From positions 2,852,001 to 2,916,000 of the forward strand of contig OY970387.1 in NCBI GenBank assembly GCA_963719485.1: DNA of 64,000 bases, read 5' to 3'. The first letter of the stretch is position 1, and each line of letters starts with the position of its first letter. Of this stretch, positions 1 through 10,709 are shown in pieces. Position numbers and translations under genes: made by a program. The DNA is from Bog-473 sp963719485 (lineage in GTDB: Bacteria; Actinomycetota; Acidimicrobiia; Acidimicrobiales; RAAP-2). The notes under the pieces are model-generated. The model worked only from the letters and a program-made list of their open reading frames with translations, searched no databases and was not told the origin of the DNA.

Positions 1-1473
1 TGCTGCATCAGCGGGCCTTGCAGGCTCGGGCTGAGCGATGCATTGGCCTGTTCGATCAGGGGTGTCAGCTGTTGGTTGACCGAGCCCAGCGCATTGGCCG
101 GGAAGCCGGAAGGTTCGAACATGGCCTCGTAGGCATTCGACAGGTCGGCCCCGTTGGTGAGCTGCTCGCTCAGGAGCGCGTCTCCCTGCTTCTTGATATA
201 GACGTCGGTCAGGAAGTCGGACCCCGGGATCTGCTGCAGGTTGGCCGTGAACCCGGCGGAGGCCATCTCCGACTGGAGCAGGGCGGCCGCCCGGGCGTAC
301 GTCGCGTCGCCCGACGGGATGATCAGGCTGAAGCTCACGCCCTTGGGGTAACCGGCCGCCTTCAACATGGCCTTGGCCTTGGCGGGGTTGTAGGGGTCAG
401 GGATGCCGAGCGACTTGGAGTAGCCCGGGGACCACGTCGGCACGGGCTGGTAGGCGGGAGCGCCGAGCCCGTCGAAAACCACCTTGTTCACGGCCGCCCG
501 GTCGACCGCGTACTCGAGCGCGGCACGCACCTTCTCGTTGGCGAACGGCCCCGTATTCTGGCGCAACTCGATCTCCATGGCGTCGTAGGACTTCGCGACG
601 GAAATGCCGATGTTCGGGTCGCTCTTCAACTGTGGATAGTTCTCCGGCTCGACCTCGATCATGTCGACCGATCCCGACGTGAGGGCGGTCGCCGCCTCGG
701 GACCCTGCGTCACCTGGGTGAAGTCCACTCCGCCCAGCGGGTAGGCCTTCGTGTTCCAGTACTTCGGGTTCTTGGCGAGGACGATGGACGAACCCTGGCG
801 ATAGCTCTTCAGCACGAACGGCCCCGAACCCACGGGTTGGCTGGACTGCGTGGCGATGGCGTTGGCCGGGTAGATCTGGCCGTCGACGTAGGTGGACGCC
901 CACAGGAAGTCACCCGCGGTGGGCTTGTTCAGGTTGACGACGACGGTCGACGCATCGGGCGTCTGGATGCTCGAGATGGCGAACAGCGACGAACGCAGCG
1001 GGCTCGTCTTCGTGTGGTTCAGGCTGGCCGCGACGTCGGCAGACGTCACGGGTTGACCGTTCGAAGAACGTGAGGCCCGGCCTGATGTGGAAGGTGATCG
1101 TCGAGCTGTTGTTGGACACCGTCCAGCTCTGGGCCACACCACCGCCGACCGCGGTGTTCCCCGGGGTCGTCATGGACTGGTAGAGGTTCGAGGTGACCGT
1201 GTACGAGCAGTCGTTCTCCTCGGTTGCCGGCGCGAAGTCGTTGTTGAACTCGTTGTTGAGGTCGAACCCGTACTTGAGCACTCCGTTCGGGTCCACACCG
1301 GAGGATGCAGCTCCGGCTCCGCCCGGGGAGAGAACCAGGGCCAACGGTGTCAGCAGCGCGACTGCGACCCCGGCGGCAGCGGCGCTCCGACCCCTGCGTC
1401 CCGGCCGGGAGTTTCCGGCATCACCCCGCCCACCCTTCTGGACCGGCGCCTGCATATCGAACTCCATGTCCAT
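1..1473 (-). pseudogene. ABC transporter substrate-binding protein, family 5, frameshifted and cut by the window edge
   Basis: Extracellular solute-binding protein of the oligopeptide/nickel type (SBP_bac_5), which binds a ligand outside the membrane and hands it to an ABC permease not present here. The first part (1473 down to about 1066) has a basic GRRGRS, a hydrophobic stretch and an AGA-ASS cleavage-like site, then the family-like LKYGFDLNNEFNNDF. After HIRPGLTF the frame is lost. One surplus T at about 1061-1068 breaks it. Dropping that base gives NGQPVTSADVAASLNH, the conserved family segment, and the shifted frame stays open to position 1, so the C-terminus lies outside. No lipobox cysteine is seen. 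The frameshift is either a true inactivation or a sequencing error. The family call is secure from both halves. Confidence 0.8.
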
Positions 1474-1538
1474 TCCCCCGACTCGGCCCGGCCGATTCCA
1501 CGTGGGTGGTACCGACGCACGATCCCCAACAGCGGCAA

Positions 1539-1566
1539 TCTATACCGAACCTGACGCCGGTGTCAG
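1539..1566 (-). promoter_or_regulatory. Promoter and overlapping palindrome of the solute-binding protein gene
   Basis: Read on the minus strand, CTGACA (1566-1561) and TATAGA (1544-1539) are separated by 16 bases, close to the sigma-70 consensus, with a leader of about 60 bases before the ATG at 1473. The -35 box lies inside a near-perfect palindrome, CTGACRCCGGYGTCAG (1551-1566), which could be an operator. The boxes are visible in the sequence; their function is inferred. Confidence 0.45.
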
Positions 1567-1632
1567 GGAGCTCGAACCAGGGAACCGCCGACCGGGGACC
1601 GGCAGCGGCCGAGAGGAGGGGAACAGGGACGT

Positions 1633-2265
1633 TCATCCGACGCCGTGCCGGAACGCGACGCTCATCCGCGGGCCTGAGACCTTGACCTTCGGAACGCTGT
1701 GCTCGAAGCGGCGCTGTGTCTGGCCACCGGTGACGAGGAGGTCGCCATGACCGAGCCGGAACGAGCGCGACGTCCCGCCGCCCTGCGGGCGCAGCAGGAA
1801 GGTGCGGGGCTGGCCGAGCGAGACGAGGGCCACGACGGGATCCACGATTTCCGGCGGAATGCGGTCGCGGTGCCAGGCGACACTGTCAGCGCCGTCGCGG
1901 TAGAGGTTGATCCCCACCGAATCGAACTGCACGGCGTAGCGCGTGGACAGAGACGCCCGAGCGTCTTCCATCCATTGCGACGAGTCTGCGGTCTGCGCGT
2001 CCACCTTCCGCCAGGAGGTCAGCCGAGGTTCGTCGACCTCGCGGTCGTACATCCGACGACGCCTCTGGCTCCATTCCATGTCATGGAGCAGTTCCTCGAA
2101 GGCCCCGTCGGAGCCCGACAGCCAGCCCGGGCAGTGGTCCACCCAGGAGTCCCCGTCAAGCTGGATTCGTTCGAGGCCGGAGAAGGACGGGTCGACGACG
2201 GTGCGCTGGTCCGCCCACAGCGAGGGCTGCCACGCAACGGCCGGTGCAACCAGAGAACTGCCCAT
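1633..2265 (-). CDS. AlkB-like 2-oxoglutarate/Fe(II) dioxygenase
   Basis: A 210-residue protein of the AlkB family, which uses iron, 2-oxoglutarate and oxygen to remove alkyl groups oxidatively from damaged nucleic-acid bases. All cofactor ligands are visible. The HxD motif is in WHRDR (His132, Asp134), the distal iron histidine is in FEHSVPK (His189), and GPRMSVAFR supplies the Arg-x5-Arg pair (200 and 206) that holds 2-oxoglutarate and shapes the substrate pocket. NLYRDGADS just before the HxD is the usual AlkB strand. It lies 79 bases downstream of the aldehyde dehydrogenase on the same strand and may share its transcript. The start has only a weak ribosome-binding site. Whether the substrate is DNA or RNA cannot be told. 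Confidence 0.85.
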   Translation of the reverse strand: MGSSLVAPAVAWQPSLWADQRTVVDPSFSGLERIQLDGDSWVDHCPGWLSGSDGAFEELLHDMEWSQRRRRMYDREVDEPRLTSWRKVDAQTADSSQWMEDARASLSTRYAVQFDSVGINLYRDGADSVAWHRDRIPPEIVDPVVALVSLGQPRTFLLRPQGGGTSRSFRLGHGDLLVTGGQTQRRFEHSVPKVKVSGPRMSVAFRHGVG

Positions 2266-2344
2266 GGCGTCCGTTGTACCCGGAGGGCTCGCTCGGCCGG
2301 CTCACCTGGCTGGCCGGGGCACCGTGGCCCTGACCCGGAACTTC

Positions 2345-3823
2345 CTACGAGGAGCTGGACGGTGCGCCGTTCAGGATCACCGACTTGGTCTCGAGGAACG
2401 GCAGCAGGCCCTCGGTCCCACCTTCTCGACCGATGCCTGACTGCTTGAAGCCGCCGAACGCCATCCCGAAGTCGGTGCGAAAGGCGTTGTGTCCGACGGT
2501 GCCCGAGCGCAGCTGACCGGCGACCTGCCTCGCCCTGTCGACGTCGTTGGTGAAGACGGAGGCGTTGAGGCCGTAGATCGTGTCGTTGGCGAGGGTGACG
2601 GCGTGCTCCTCGTTGTCTGCCGGGATCACGCTGAGCACCGGCCCGAAGATCTCCTCCTGGGCGATCGTCGCGTGGTTGTCGACGTTGCCGAAGACCGTGG
2701 GCTCGATGTAGTAGCCGCGCTCGAGGCCCTTCGGACGACCCCCGCCCGTCGCCAGTGCTGCGCCCTCGGCGATGCCCTTGGCGATGTAGCCCTCCACACG
2801 GTCGCGCTGGCGGTCCATGGCGAGCGGCCCCATCTGGGTCTGCGCGTCGAAGGGGTCGCCGACCTTGACCTGTGAGAAGGTGCCGGCCAGCGTCTCGACG
2901 AGCTCGTCGTGGCGGGAACGGCTGACGATGACACGGGTCAGGGACGAGCAGACCTGCCCCGAGAGGAAGCACTCGGCGCCCGAGATGGCACTTGCCGCCG
3001 CCTGCAGGTCCATGTCGTCGAGGATCACCGCGGCCGACTTCCCTCCCAGCTCGAGGGTGCAGCGGGCGATCCGTTCACCACAGAGGGAGGCGATGCGCCG
3101 GCCGGCGGCCGTCGAACCCGTGAATGTGATCTTGTCGACGCCCGGATTGCGAACCAAGAGCTCGGAGACCTCGCGGTCCGCGGTCACGATGTTCAGAACC
3201 CCCGGCGGCAAGCCGATGTCCTCGGCGATCTCTGCGAACAGGTAGGCGTCACCCGGTGCCTCGGGGGACGACTTGAGGACGACCGTGCACCCGGCGATCA
3301 GGGCAGGAGCGATCTTGTAGGAGATGAGGCTGAGCGGTCCGTTCCACGGGATGATCGCCCCGACCACCCCGACCGGCTCGTGGACCAGCAGGCCGAACTC
3401 GCCACCCATGGTGGGCTGCACGCGCTCCTCGAAGGAGAACGTGGACGCAAGGCCTGCGTAGTAGTCGAAGACGCCTGCCATCGCACCCGCCGTGTACTGC
3501 GCGATGGCGAAGAGAGCGCCGGACTCGCGCGGCCACAGCTGGCCGACCTCCTCACCCTTGCCGCGTAGGCCCTCGCCCATCGCCCGCAGGTACTCAGCCC
3601 GCTCGGCGTGCGACAGCCGGGGCCAGGGGCCGTGGTCGAACGCGTCACGAGCAGCGTCGACCGCTCTGGCCATGTCGGCCTCCCGAGCTCCGGGCACGCT
3701 GAAGTACGGTTCCTCCGTCGCCGAATCGATGACCTTGATGACGTCGGAGGACGAGGGCTTGACCCACGCCCCACCGATAAAGAAGCGGTCATCGTGGAGG
3801 ATTGGTACCGCGGTCGCTGTCAT
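2345..3823 (-). CDS. Aldehyde dehydrogenase family protein
   Basis: NAD(P)-dependent aldehyde dehydrogenase of 492 residues, oxidising an aldehyde to its acid in the cytoplasm. The family landmarks are in order: PWNGP with the oxyanion Asn161, Lys184 in VVLKSSPEAP, the coenzyme loop FTGSTAAGRRI (about 234-244), the general base Glu258 in LELGGK, and the nucleophile Cys292 in SGQVCSS. The frame is open further upstream, but the ATG at 3823 is preceded by GAGGAAG seven bases away and begins a normal family N-terminus, so I chose it. The gene is divergent from the DNA ligase with 49 bases between the starts. The substrate is not evident from sequence. Confidence 0.92.
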   Translation of the reverse strand: MTATAVPILHDDRFFIGGAWVKPSSSDVIKVIDSATEEPYFSVPGAREADMARAVDAARDAFDHGPWPRLSHAERAEYLRAMGEGLRGKGEEVGQLWPRESGALFAIAQYTAGAMAGVFDYYAGLASTFSFEERVQPTMGGEFGLLVHEPVGVVGAIIPWNGPLSLISYKIAPALIAGCTVVLKSSPEAPGDAYLFAEIAEDIGLPPGVLNIVTADREVSELLVRNPGVDKITFTGSTAAGRRIASLCGERIARCTLELGGKSAAVILDDMDLQAAASAISGAECFLSGQVCSSLTRVIVSRSRHDELVETLAGTFSQVKVGDPFDAQTQMGPLAMDRQRDRVEGYIAKGIAEGAALATGGGRPKGLERGYYIEPTVFGNVDNHATIAQEEIFGPVLSVIPADNEEHAVTLANDTIYGLNASVFTNDVDRARQVAGQLRSGTVGHNAFRTDFGMAFGGFKQSGIGREGGTEGLLPFLETKSVILNGAPSSSS

Positions 3824-3841
3824 GGTTGGACTTCCTCGTGG

Positions 3842-3875
3842 TTGTGCCTCGGCCTTCGTGGAAGATAATGGCATG
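3842..3875 (+). promoter_or_regulatory. Probable leaderless promoter of the DNA ligase gene
   Basis: TTGTGC (3842-3847), a 16-base spacer and GATAAT (3864-3869) lie directly before the coding region. The ATG at 3873 starts 3 bases after the -10 box and the in-frame GTG at 3876 starts 6 bases after it, where transcription would begin. No Shine-Dalgarno sequence is present, so a leaderless mRNA starting at the GTG fits well. This is inferred from box spacing. Confidence 0.4.
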
Positions 3876-4811
3876 GTGATCCCACTCATGCTCGCGACGC
3901 TGACCGATCGACGCGACTTCGGCGACGATTGGCTGTTGGAGCGCAAATTCGACGGTGAGCGCTGTGTCGCACGCAAAGTGGGCGGCGACGTGCGCCTCGA
4001 GTCGCGCACCGGCAGGGATCTCACCGGCACCTATCCCGAGGTGCGCGCCGCCGTGGCGGCTCAATCGTCCCGGGACATGCTGCTCGACGGCGAGGTGGTG
4101 GCCTACGACGGAGACCAGACGTCTTTCACCCGGCTCCAGCAACGTCTCGGGGTTTCCTCGCCGTCATCGGATCAGGTGGCCACGTACCCGGTCGTCTTCT
4201 GCGTCTTCGACCTCCTGGAGCTCGACGGGGAGGACCTCACCGTCCGGCCTCTCGTCGAGCGCCGTGCCCTGCTGACGGGGAGGATCCGGCCGAGCTCGGC
4301 TTTGCAGCCCACCGAGGCCTGGCGCGATGACGCGCAGGGCCGATTCGCCGCGGCCTGCCAGGCCGGCTGGGAAGGCCTCATCGCGAAGCGCGCCGACGCG
4401 CCGTACGTCGCCGGCCGCTCGAAGGAGTGGTTGAAGCTGAAGTGCGTCTGGGAGCAGGAGTTCGTCATCGGCGGGTACACCGATCCTGCCGGTAGCCGGA
4501 CGGATTTCGGTGCTCTGCTCGTTGGTTACTACGAGCAGGGGTCGCTCCGCTACGCAGGGAAGGTCGGCACCGGTTACACCAAGGCGACGCTGCACGATCT
4601 CGGAATCCGGCTCCGCAAGTTGGAGACCGCCGCACCGGTGTTCGTCGACGCGAAACCCATCCCTCGCGGCGTGCACTGGACGCGGCCCGAGCTTGTTGCC
4701 CAGATCGGATTTGCCGAGTGGACGAACGATGCTCGGCTGCGGCAGCCGCGGTTTCTCGGCCTCCGTGACGACAAGAACCCGGCTGAGGTCGTGCGGGAAC
4801 AACCCCAGTGA
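3873..4811 (+). CDS. ATP-dependent DNA ligase (LigC/LigD ligase-domain type)
   Basis: A 312-residue ATP-dependent DNA ligase with adenylation and OB-fold domains and no extra domains, the size of actinobacterial LigC-like enzymes used in non-homologous end joining or excision repair. The adenylated Lys25 is in motif I (LERKFDGER). VVFCVFDLLELDG is motif III, WEGLIAKR motif IV and WLKLKCVWEQEFVIGGYT motif V leading into the OB fold. No Ku, polymerase or nuclease partner is in the window, so its pathway is uncertain. The start is ATG 3873 or, if the message is leaderless, GTG 3876. The gene is divergent from the aldehyde dehydrogenase. Confidence 0.88.
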   Translation: MVIPLMLATLTDRRDFGDDWLLERKFDGERCVARKVGGDVRLESRTGRDLTGTYPEVRAAVAAQSSRDMLLDGEVVAYDGDQTSFTRLQQRLGVSSPSSDQVATYPVVFCVFDLLELDGEDLTVRPLVERRALLTGRIRPSSALQPTEAWRDDAQGRFAAACQAGWEGLIAKRADAPYVAGRSKEWLKLKCVWEQEFVIGGYTDPAGSRTDFGALLVGYYEQGSLRYAGKVGTGYTKATLHDLGIRLRKLETAAPVFVDAKPIPRGVHWTRPELVAQIGFAEWTNDARLRQPRFLGLRDDKNPAEVVREQPQ

Positions 4812-4820
4812 GTTCCGCCC

Positions 4821-5414
4821 TCATTCTCTGCGAGACAAGGAGATAGCGCTCCAGGTCCCGGGCGCGAGGAGCACTGCGCGGAGATCTGGCGCCTCGCCGA
4901 GTATGCCGCGGGCGGCGTTCACTCCGTAGAGTTCGGTCGCAAGAGCGAACCGCGCCAGACCCTCGTGCAGGCGGTCTTGGACGCTCCAGGCCGCGCACTC
5001 GTCATGGAGATCGAAACTGTATCCGCACCAGGCATGGCCGATGAGGTCATGGACGGCGCGAAACCGGTCGAACGCGCCACCGAACGCACAGTCGAAGAGA
5101 GGATGAAGGCGCTCTCCGGCGGTGGCGGCGGAGGTGATCTCCAGCGTCCCGTAGGCGCGCACCGCAAAGATGAGCTCTTCGTCGCTTTCGTAAGGTTTCG
5201 CACAACGTGTGAACGCCACTCGTACCGCCGGGCGGGAGGCGTCCCGAGTGAGGAGGGCAAACAGGTGATCCGTCTCCACCTGGAGTTGCCGGTACGCCTC
5301 GATCACCCTGGAATCGTGATGCGCGCTTCGGGAATGCAAGAACCACTCGCCCACCGTGGCGGCCGCGAGGGGATCAACCCGAAAGGTTGTGTCGGCTCGA
5401 ACATCGTGCCGCAT
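4821..5414 (-). CDS. Conserved protein of unknown function with FRAVHDLIGH motif
   Basis: About 197 residues from the chosen ATG; no signal peptide or membrane segment. The sequence resembles an actinobacterial family I know only as uncharacterised. It has a region VRVAFTRCAKPYESDEE (about 70-86) and a His-rich motif FRAVHDLIGHAWCGYSFDLHDECAAW (given here only as landmarks: HD, GH, GYSFD, EC), which could bind a metal or act catalytically. The same frame extends upstream to 5615, but that part looks non-coding, so I start at 5414, where GGAG sits unusually close to the ATG. It converges with the ligase gene, 9 bases away. No function can be assigned. Confidence 0.6.
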   Translation of the reverse strand: MRHDVRADTTFRVDPLAAATVGEWFLHSRSAHHDSRVIEAYRQLQVETDHLFALLTRDASRPAVRVAFTRCAKPYESDEELIFAVRAYGTLEITSAATAGERLHPLFDCAFGGAFDRFRAVHDLIGHAWCGYSFDLHDECAAWSVQDRLHEGLARFALATELYGVNAARGILGEAPDLRAVLLAPGTWSAISLSRRE

Positions 5415-5669
5415 CTCCGATACTTCGTCCACTCTCTCGATGCAACCTGACCGTTCCTGGCCAGGGCTATTGCCGTCCCTCACCGCACTGTAGCGACACG
5501 CACGAGCTTCGGGGACGGGTCGAGACCGGTCTGCTCCGACGTGGGCGACCGAGAGCGAACAGCCGAACCCGGCGATGCAGACCGAGGGGGTAGAGCGATA
5601 GAACAGTGCCTGCACAAATGACCCGTCAGGCTCACGAGCCGATACGACGAAGACAGAGAGGCGATACCC

Positions 5670-5858
5670 ATGAGTAACGGGAACAGTGACATCACGGCCG
5701 CGGCGTCGAAGCTCACCGACGCGATGTCCGGGCTCGTGCGTGCCATCGACGCGGTGAACGATGACGGCGCAGCGGCCAAAGAGATCCCCGACGGGTTGCT
5801 GGAGGAGCTCGAGCGGCTGGCCGGACGCCTGAACGCCGCTCGGGGATTCACTGGTTGA
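5670..5858 (+). CDS. Small acidic protein of unknown function
   Basis: A 62-residue, cysteine-free protein that should be mostly helical: ITAAASKLTDAMSGLVRAID then EIPDGLLEELERLAGRLNAAR. A GAGAGG ribosome-binding site lies 8 bases before the ATG, and it is the only open frame in an otherwise gene-free stretch, which argues that it is real. There is no signal peptide. I do not recognise a family. It is divergent from the FRAVHDLIGH protein and stands alone. Confidence 0.5.
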   Translation: MSNGNSDITAAASKLTDAMSGLVRAIDAVNDDGAAAKEIPDGLLEELERLAGRLNAARGFTG

Positions 5859-5944
5859 CCGAGACGCTCACCGGCCGCCACTCCGGAGCTCACCTCTCCG
5901 CTTCGCTGAGGGTGCGCGATGGACCGTGACGGCTTGGCCGTCAT

Positions 5945-6130
5945 GCCGGAGGCGGGATCTACCTGGGGACCACGCCCATCGGCAGCATCGTGACCGGTTG
6001 GATCATCGCGGCCGGCGGTCCGCGCACCGCGCTCCTGGTCGGCTCGGGTGCTTGCCTCGCCGCGGCGGTACTGGACGCCTTCGTTCACACGCCGCCCAAT
6101 CCGACGCCGCACTCACGGATCTTGCCGGGT
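5945..6130 (+). pseudogene. Remnant of an MFS transporter (C-terminal region)
   Basis: One frame reads GGIYLGTTPIGSIVTGWIIA followed by AGGPRTALLVGSGACLAAA, which matches the tenth and eleventh membrane segments of major facilitator permeases of the EntS type (compare FLGTTPIGGPIVGW in intact members). A stop in the same frame at 5927-5929 and loss of similarity before 5945 show that the rest is gone. After about 6130 the frame runs on into sequence opposite treY. There is no start codon or ribosome-binding site. I read it as a decaying fragment, not a small gene. Confidence 0.55.
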
Positions 6131-6132
6131 GA

Positions 6133-8585
6133 TCATCGGCGGAGGAGGAGGGCCACCGGGAGGGTCCGCAGGACCTCTCCCAGTTCCAAGCAGCCAACGC
6201 GCGGTTCGACCACTCGTCCCGTCAGCACGTCCTCGTACGTGCCGCGCCCCCACGACGGCACGGAAACGGTCTCGGATCCCCAGACCCTCGTACCCACGGC
6301 GAACCGGCTTGGCCCCGCGAGGGAGTAGGTGAGGCGGGGGACCACGCACAGAGCGACCGAAGGACCGTGGCGGCGTGCGAAGGCGACGATGTGCGGTGAG
6401 CTGGCCCTGAGCGGCCGGTAGCCGCCGTGCGCGAAGAGCCTCCGGGATGTCCGGCGTGCCTGAAGGAGGGCCCGGGTCGCGTAGAGCTTGATGCGCCCGT
6501 CGCGGAACTCCTTCAGCAGCCGGCCCGCCGCGGCGACCGAGACGGGTGGAAGGCTCGAGAGCATGGATGCTCGAGCGTCGAAGTCGATAGGTCGGCGATT
6601 GTCGGGGTCGGTCAGCGTGGGCTCGATCAACTCGGTGCCCTGGTAGAAGTCAGGTGTCCCCGGCGCGCCAGTCTTGAGCACCAGGAGTGCGAGGGTGTTT
6701 GTGATGGCTGCCGGGCCGATCCGGCGGAAGTAGCGAGCGAGTTCCTCGCAGAAACGCTCGTCGTCGTTGACGCGGGCCACGAAGGCGCGCACGGTCTGCT
6801 CGTAGGCCACGTCGGGATCGGTCCAGGAACTGTGACGCTTCGCTTCGCGCGTTGCCTTGACCATGTAGTCCTGCAGGCGTCCGAGGTTCGGCGCGTCGAG
6901 CCCGTCGCCGCCCATCGGCCAGAGAGCCAGCACGGATTGGTAGGCGAGCAACTCTTCGGTGGGGAGGGGTCCGTCACCTCCACTGGAGATGAACCGGCGA
7001 TGCCAGCGCACCGTCAACGCGGCCCAGGCATCACTCGCTTCGGAGACGACGGCCAGCCGGCACCGTGCGTCCTCGTTCCGTTTGGAGTCATGGGTCGAGG
7101 TGGCGTTGAGCCCTCCGGTGTGCCGCCGGCACAGTCGGTGGAAGGCGGGGGCGTCACAGGACGGATGATCGGGGTCGCTGCCCACATCCGCCTGGACCAG
7201 CAGGCCCGGGTAGCGATAGGTGGCAGTGTCCTCGACGCCTTTGGCCATCACGGCGCCGCTCAATTGTTGCCAGCGGCGTGCCACGGCCAACCACGGGTCG
7301 CCGGACGTCGTCCGGTGTGCGAGGGCGTCGACGAGCATGCGCAGGGCGCGCTCGGTTTCGGTATCCGCCTGCGGGAGCGATCCGGCTCCCTGCAGGACTC
7401 GCTCATCGGTATCCGTGGGAGGGTCACCATTGAGGTAGGTCCGGTACACCTCGAGGTGCACGGTCAGCTCGGCCCACGCCCGCCGAACGTCCCGCTCGGA
7501 CAGGTCGTGCCCCGGGCGGTCGAGGTCGAGGGCGGACAGCGACATCCGGGCCAGGCGATCGTGGTCCGCTGCGAAGGACTGGTCGAGCTCTTCTCGCTTC
7601 GCGCTGGAAGCGAGTTCGGAGAAACAGCCGGAATCTCCGGTCATGGCCGCACCGAGGGCGGCGAGACGGCGGTATCCGCGCTGGTCGAGAAAGAGTCCGG
7701 CCGCATGGTCGATGAATTCGTACCCGGTCGTCCCGACGACCGGCCAGCGCGGATCGAGGGACTCGTTCCGGCCGAGCACCTTCTCGACGAGGACGACGGC
7801 GTCTTCCCTGCCCTCGCCGTGCAAGCGCTCGCACAGGCGGTCGAGGTAGCGCCTCGGGTCGAGCAGTCCGTCGACATGGTCCACCCGCAGACCGGCTACC
7901 CGCTCGTCACGGCAGAGAGACAGGGTCAGCTCGTGGGTCCTGTCGAACACCTCCTGGTCCTCGACGCGCACACCCACCAGGCCGCCGATGTCGAAGAAAC
8001 GTCGGTAGTTCCCCTCTGTGCCGGCGGTGCGCCAGTACGCCGCCCGGTAGCTCTGTCGTCCGAGCACGGCGGGGAACGCCCCTCCGTCGGACCCCTCCGC
8101 GAGCGGGAACCTCTGACCGTCGAGCTCGAGGAACCCGTCGGGTGAGACCGTGCCGGTGGCCATGGCATCGGCCAGGGGTCGGCCGAGGGTGGGGACGAGG
8201 ACCCGGCCACCGTGCCGGCTCCAGTCGATGTCGAAGAAGCCGGCGTACGGAGAGGCGCGACCGCGGCGGAGGACGTCCCACCACCATGGATTGGAAGGGT
8301 TCGCGGCCATATGGTTCGGCACGATGTCGAGCAGGACCCGCATGTCCCGGACGTCGAGGTCATGGAGCAGGGAACGGAAGTCCTCCTCGGAGCCGAGCGT
8401 GGAGTCGAGGTGTTCGGGGTCGACCACGTCGTAGCCGTGCGTGCTCCCCGGTACGGCCGCCAGAACGGGGGAGAGGTACAGCGTCTCGATCCCGAGCATC
8501 GCGAGGTAGGGGACGAGCCGGCGCGCTCCGGCCAAGCCGAGACCGTGAAGCTGTAGCCGGTACGTCGAGCCGAGTGCCTCTGTCC

Positions 8586-8589
<4 letters not shown>
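6133..8589 (-). CDS. treY: Maltooligosyltrehalose synthase TreY
   Basis: GH13 enzyme of 818 residues that turns the reducing-end alpha-1,4 bond of a maltodextrin into an alpha,alpha-1,1 bond, giving maltooligosyl-trehalose for TreZ to cut. Landmarks are DIVPNHMA (about 88-95), the nucleophile Asp237 in GLRVDHVDGL, the acid/base Glu269 in VLVEKVLGRNESLD and THDSKRNEDAR, the TreY-specific fourth region. The start is the ATG at 8589, where ATGA joins it to the glgX stop; the open frame upstream of this lies over glgX and is not coding. It is the last gene of the seven-gene glucan/trehalose operon. Length and motifs are normal for the family. Confidence 0.96.

Positions 8590-10705
<2,116 letters not shown>

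Positions 10706-10709
<4 letters not shown>

Noticed and set aside
2280..2330. GGCCGGC/GCTGGCC inverted repeat between the aldehyde dehydrogenase and alkB-like genes
   Set aside because: The stem has a mismatch and no T-run, so a terminator cannot be supported.
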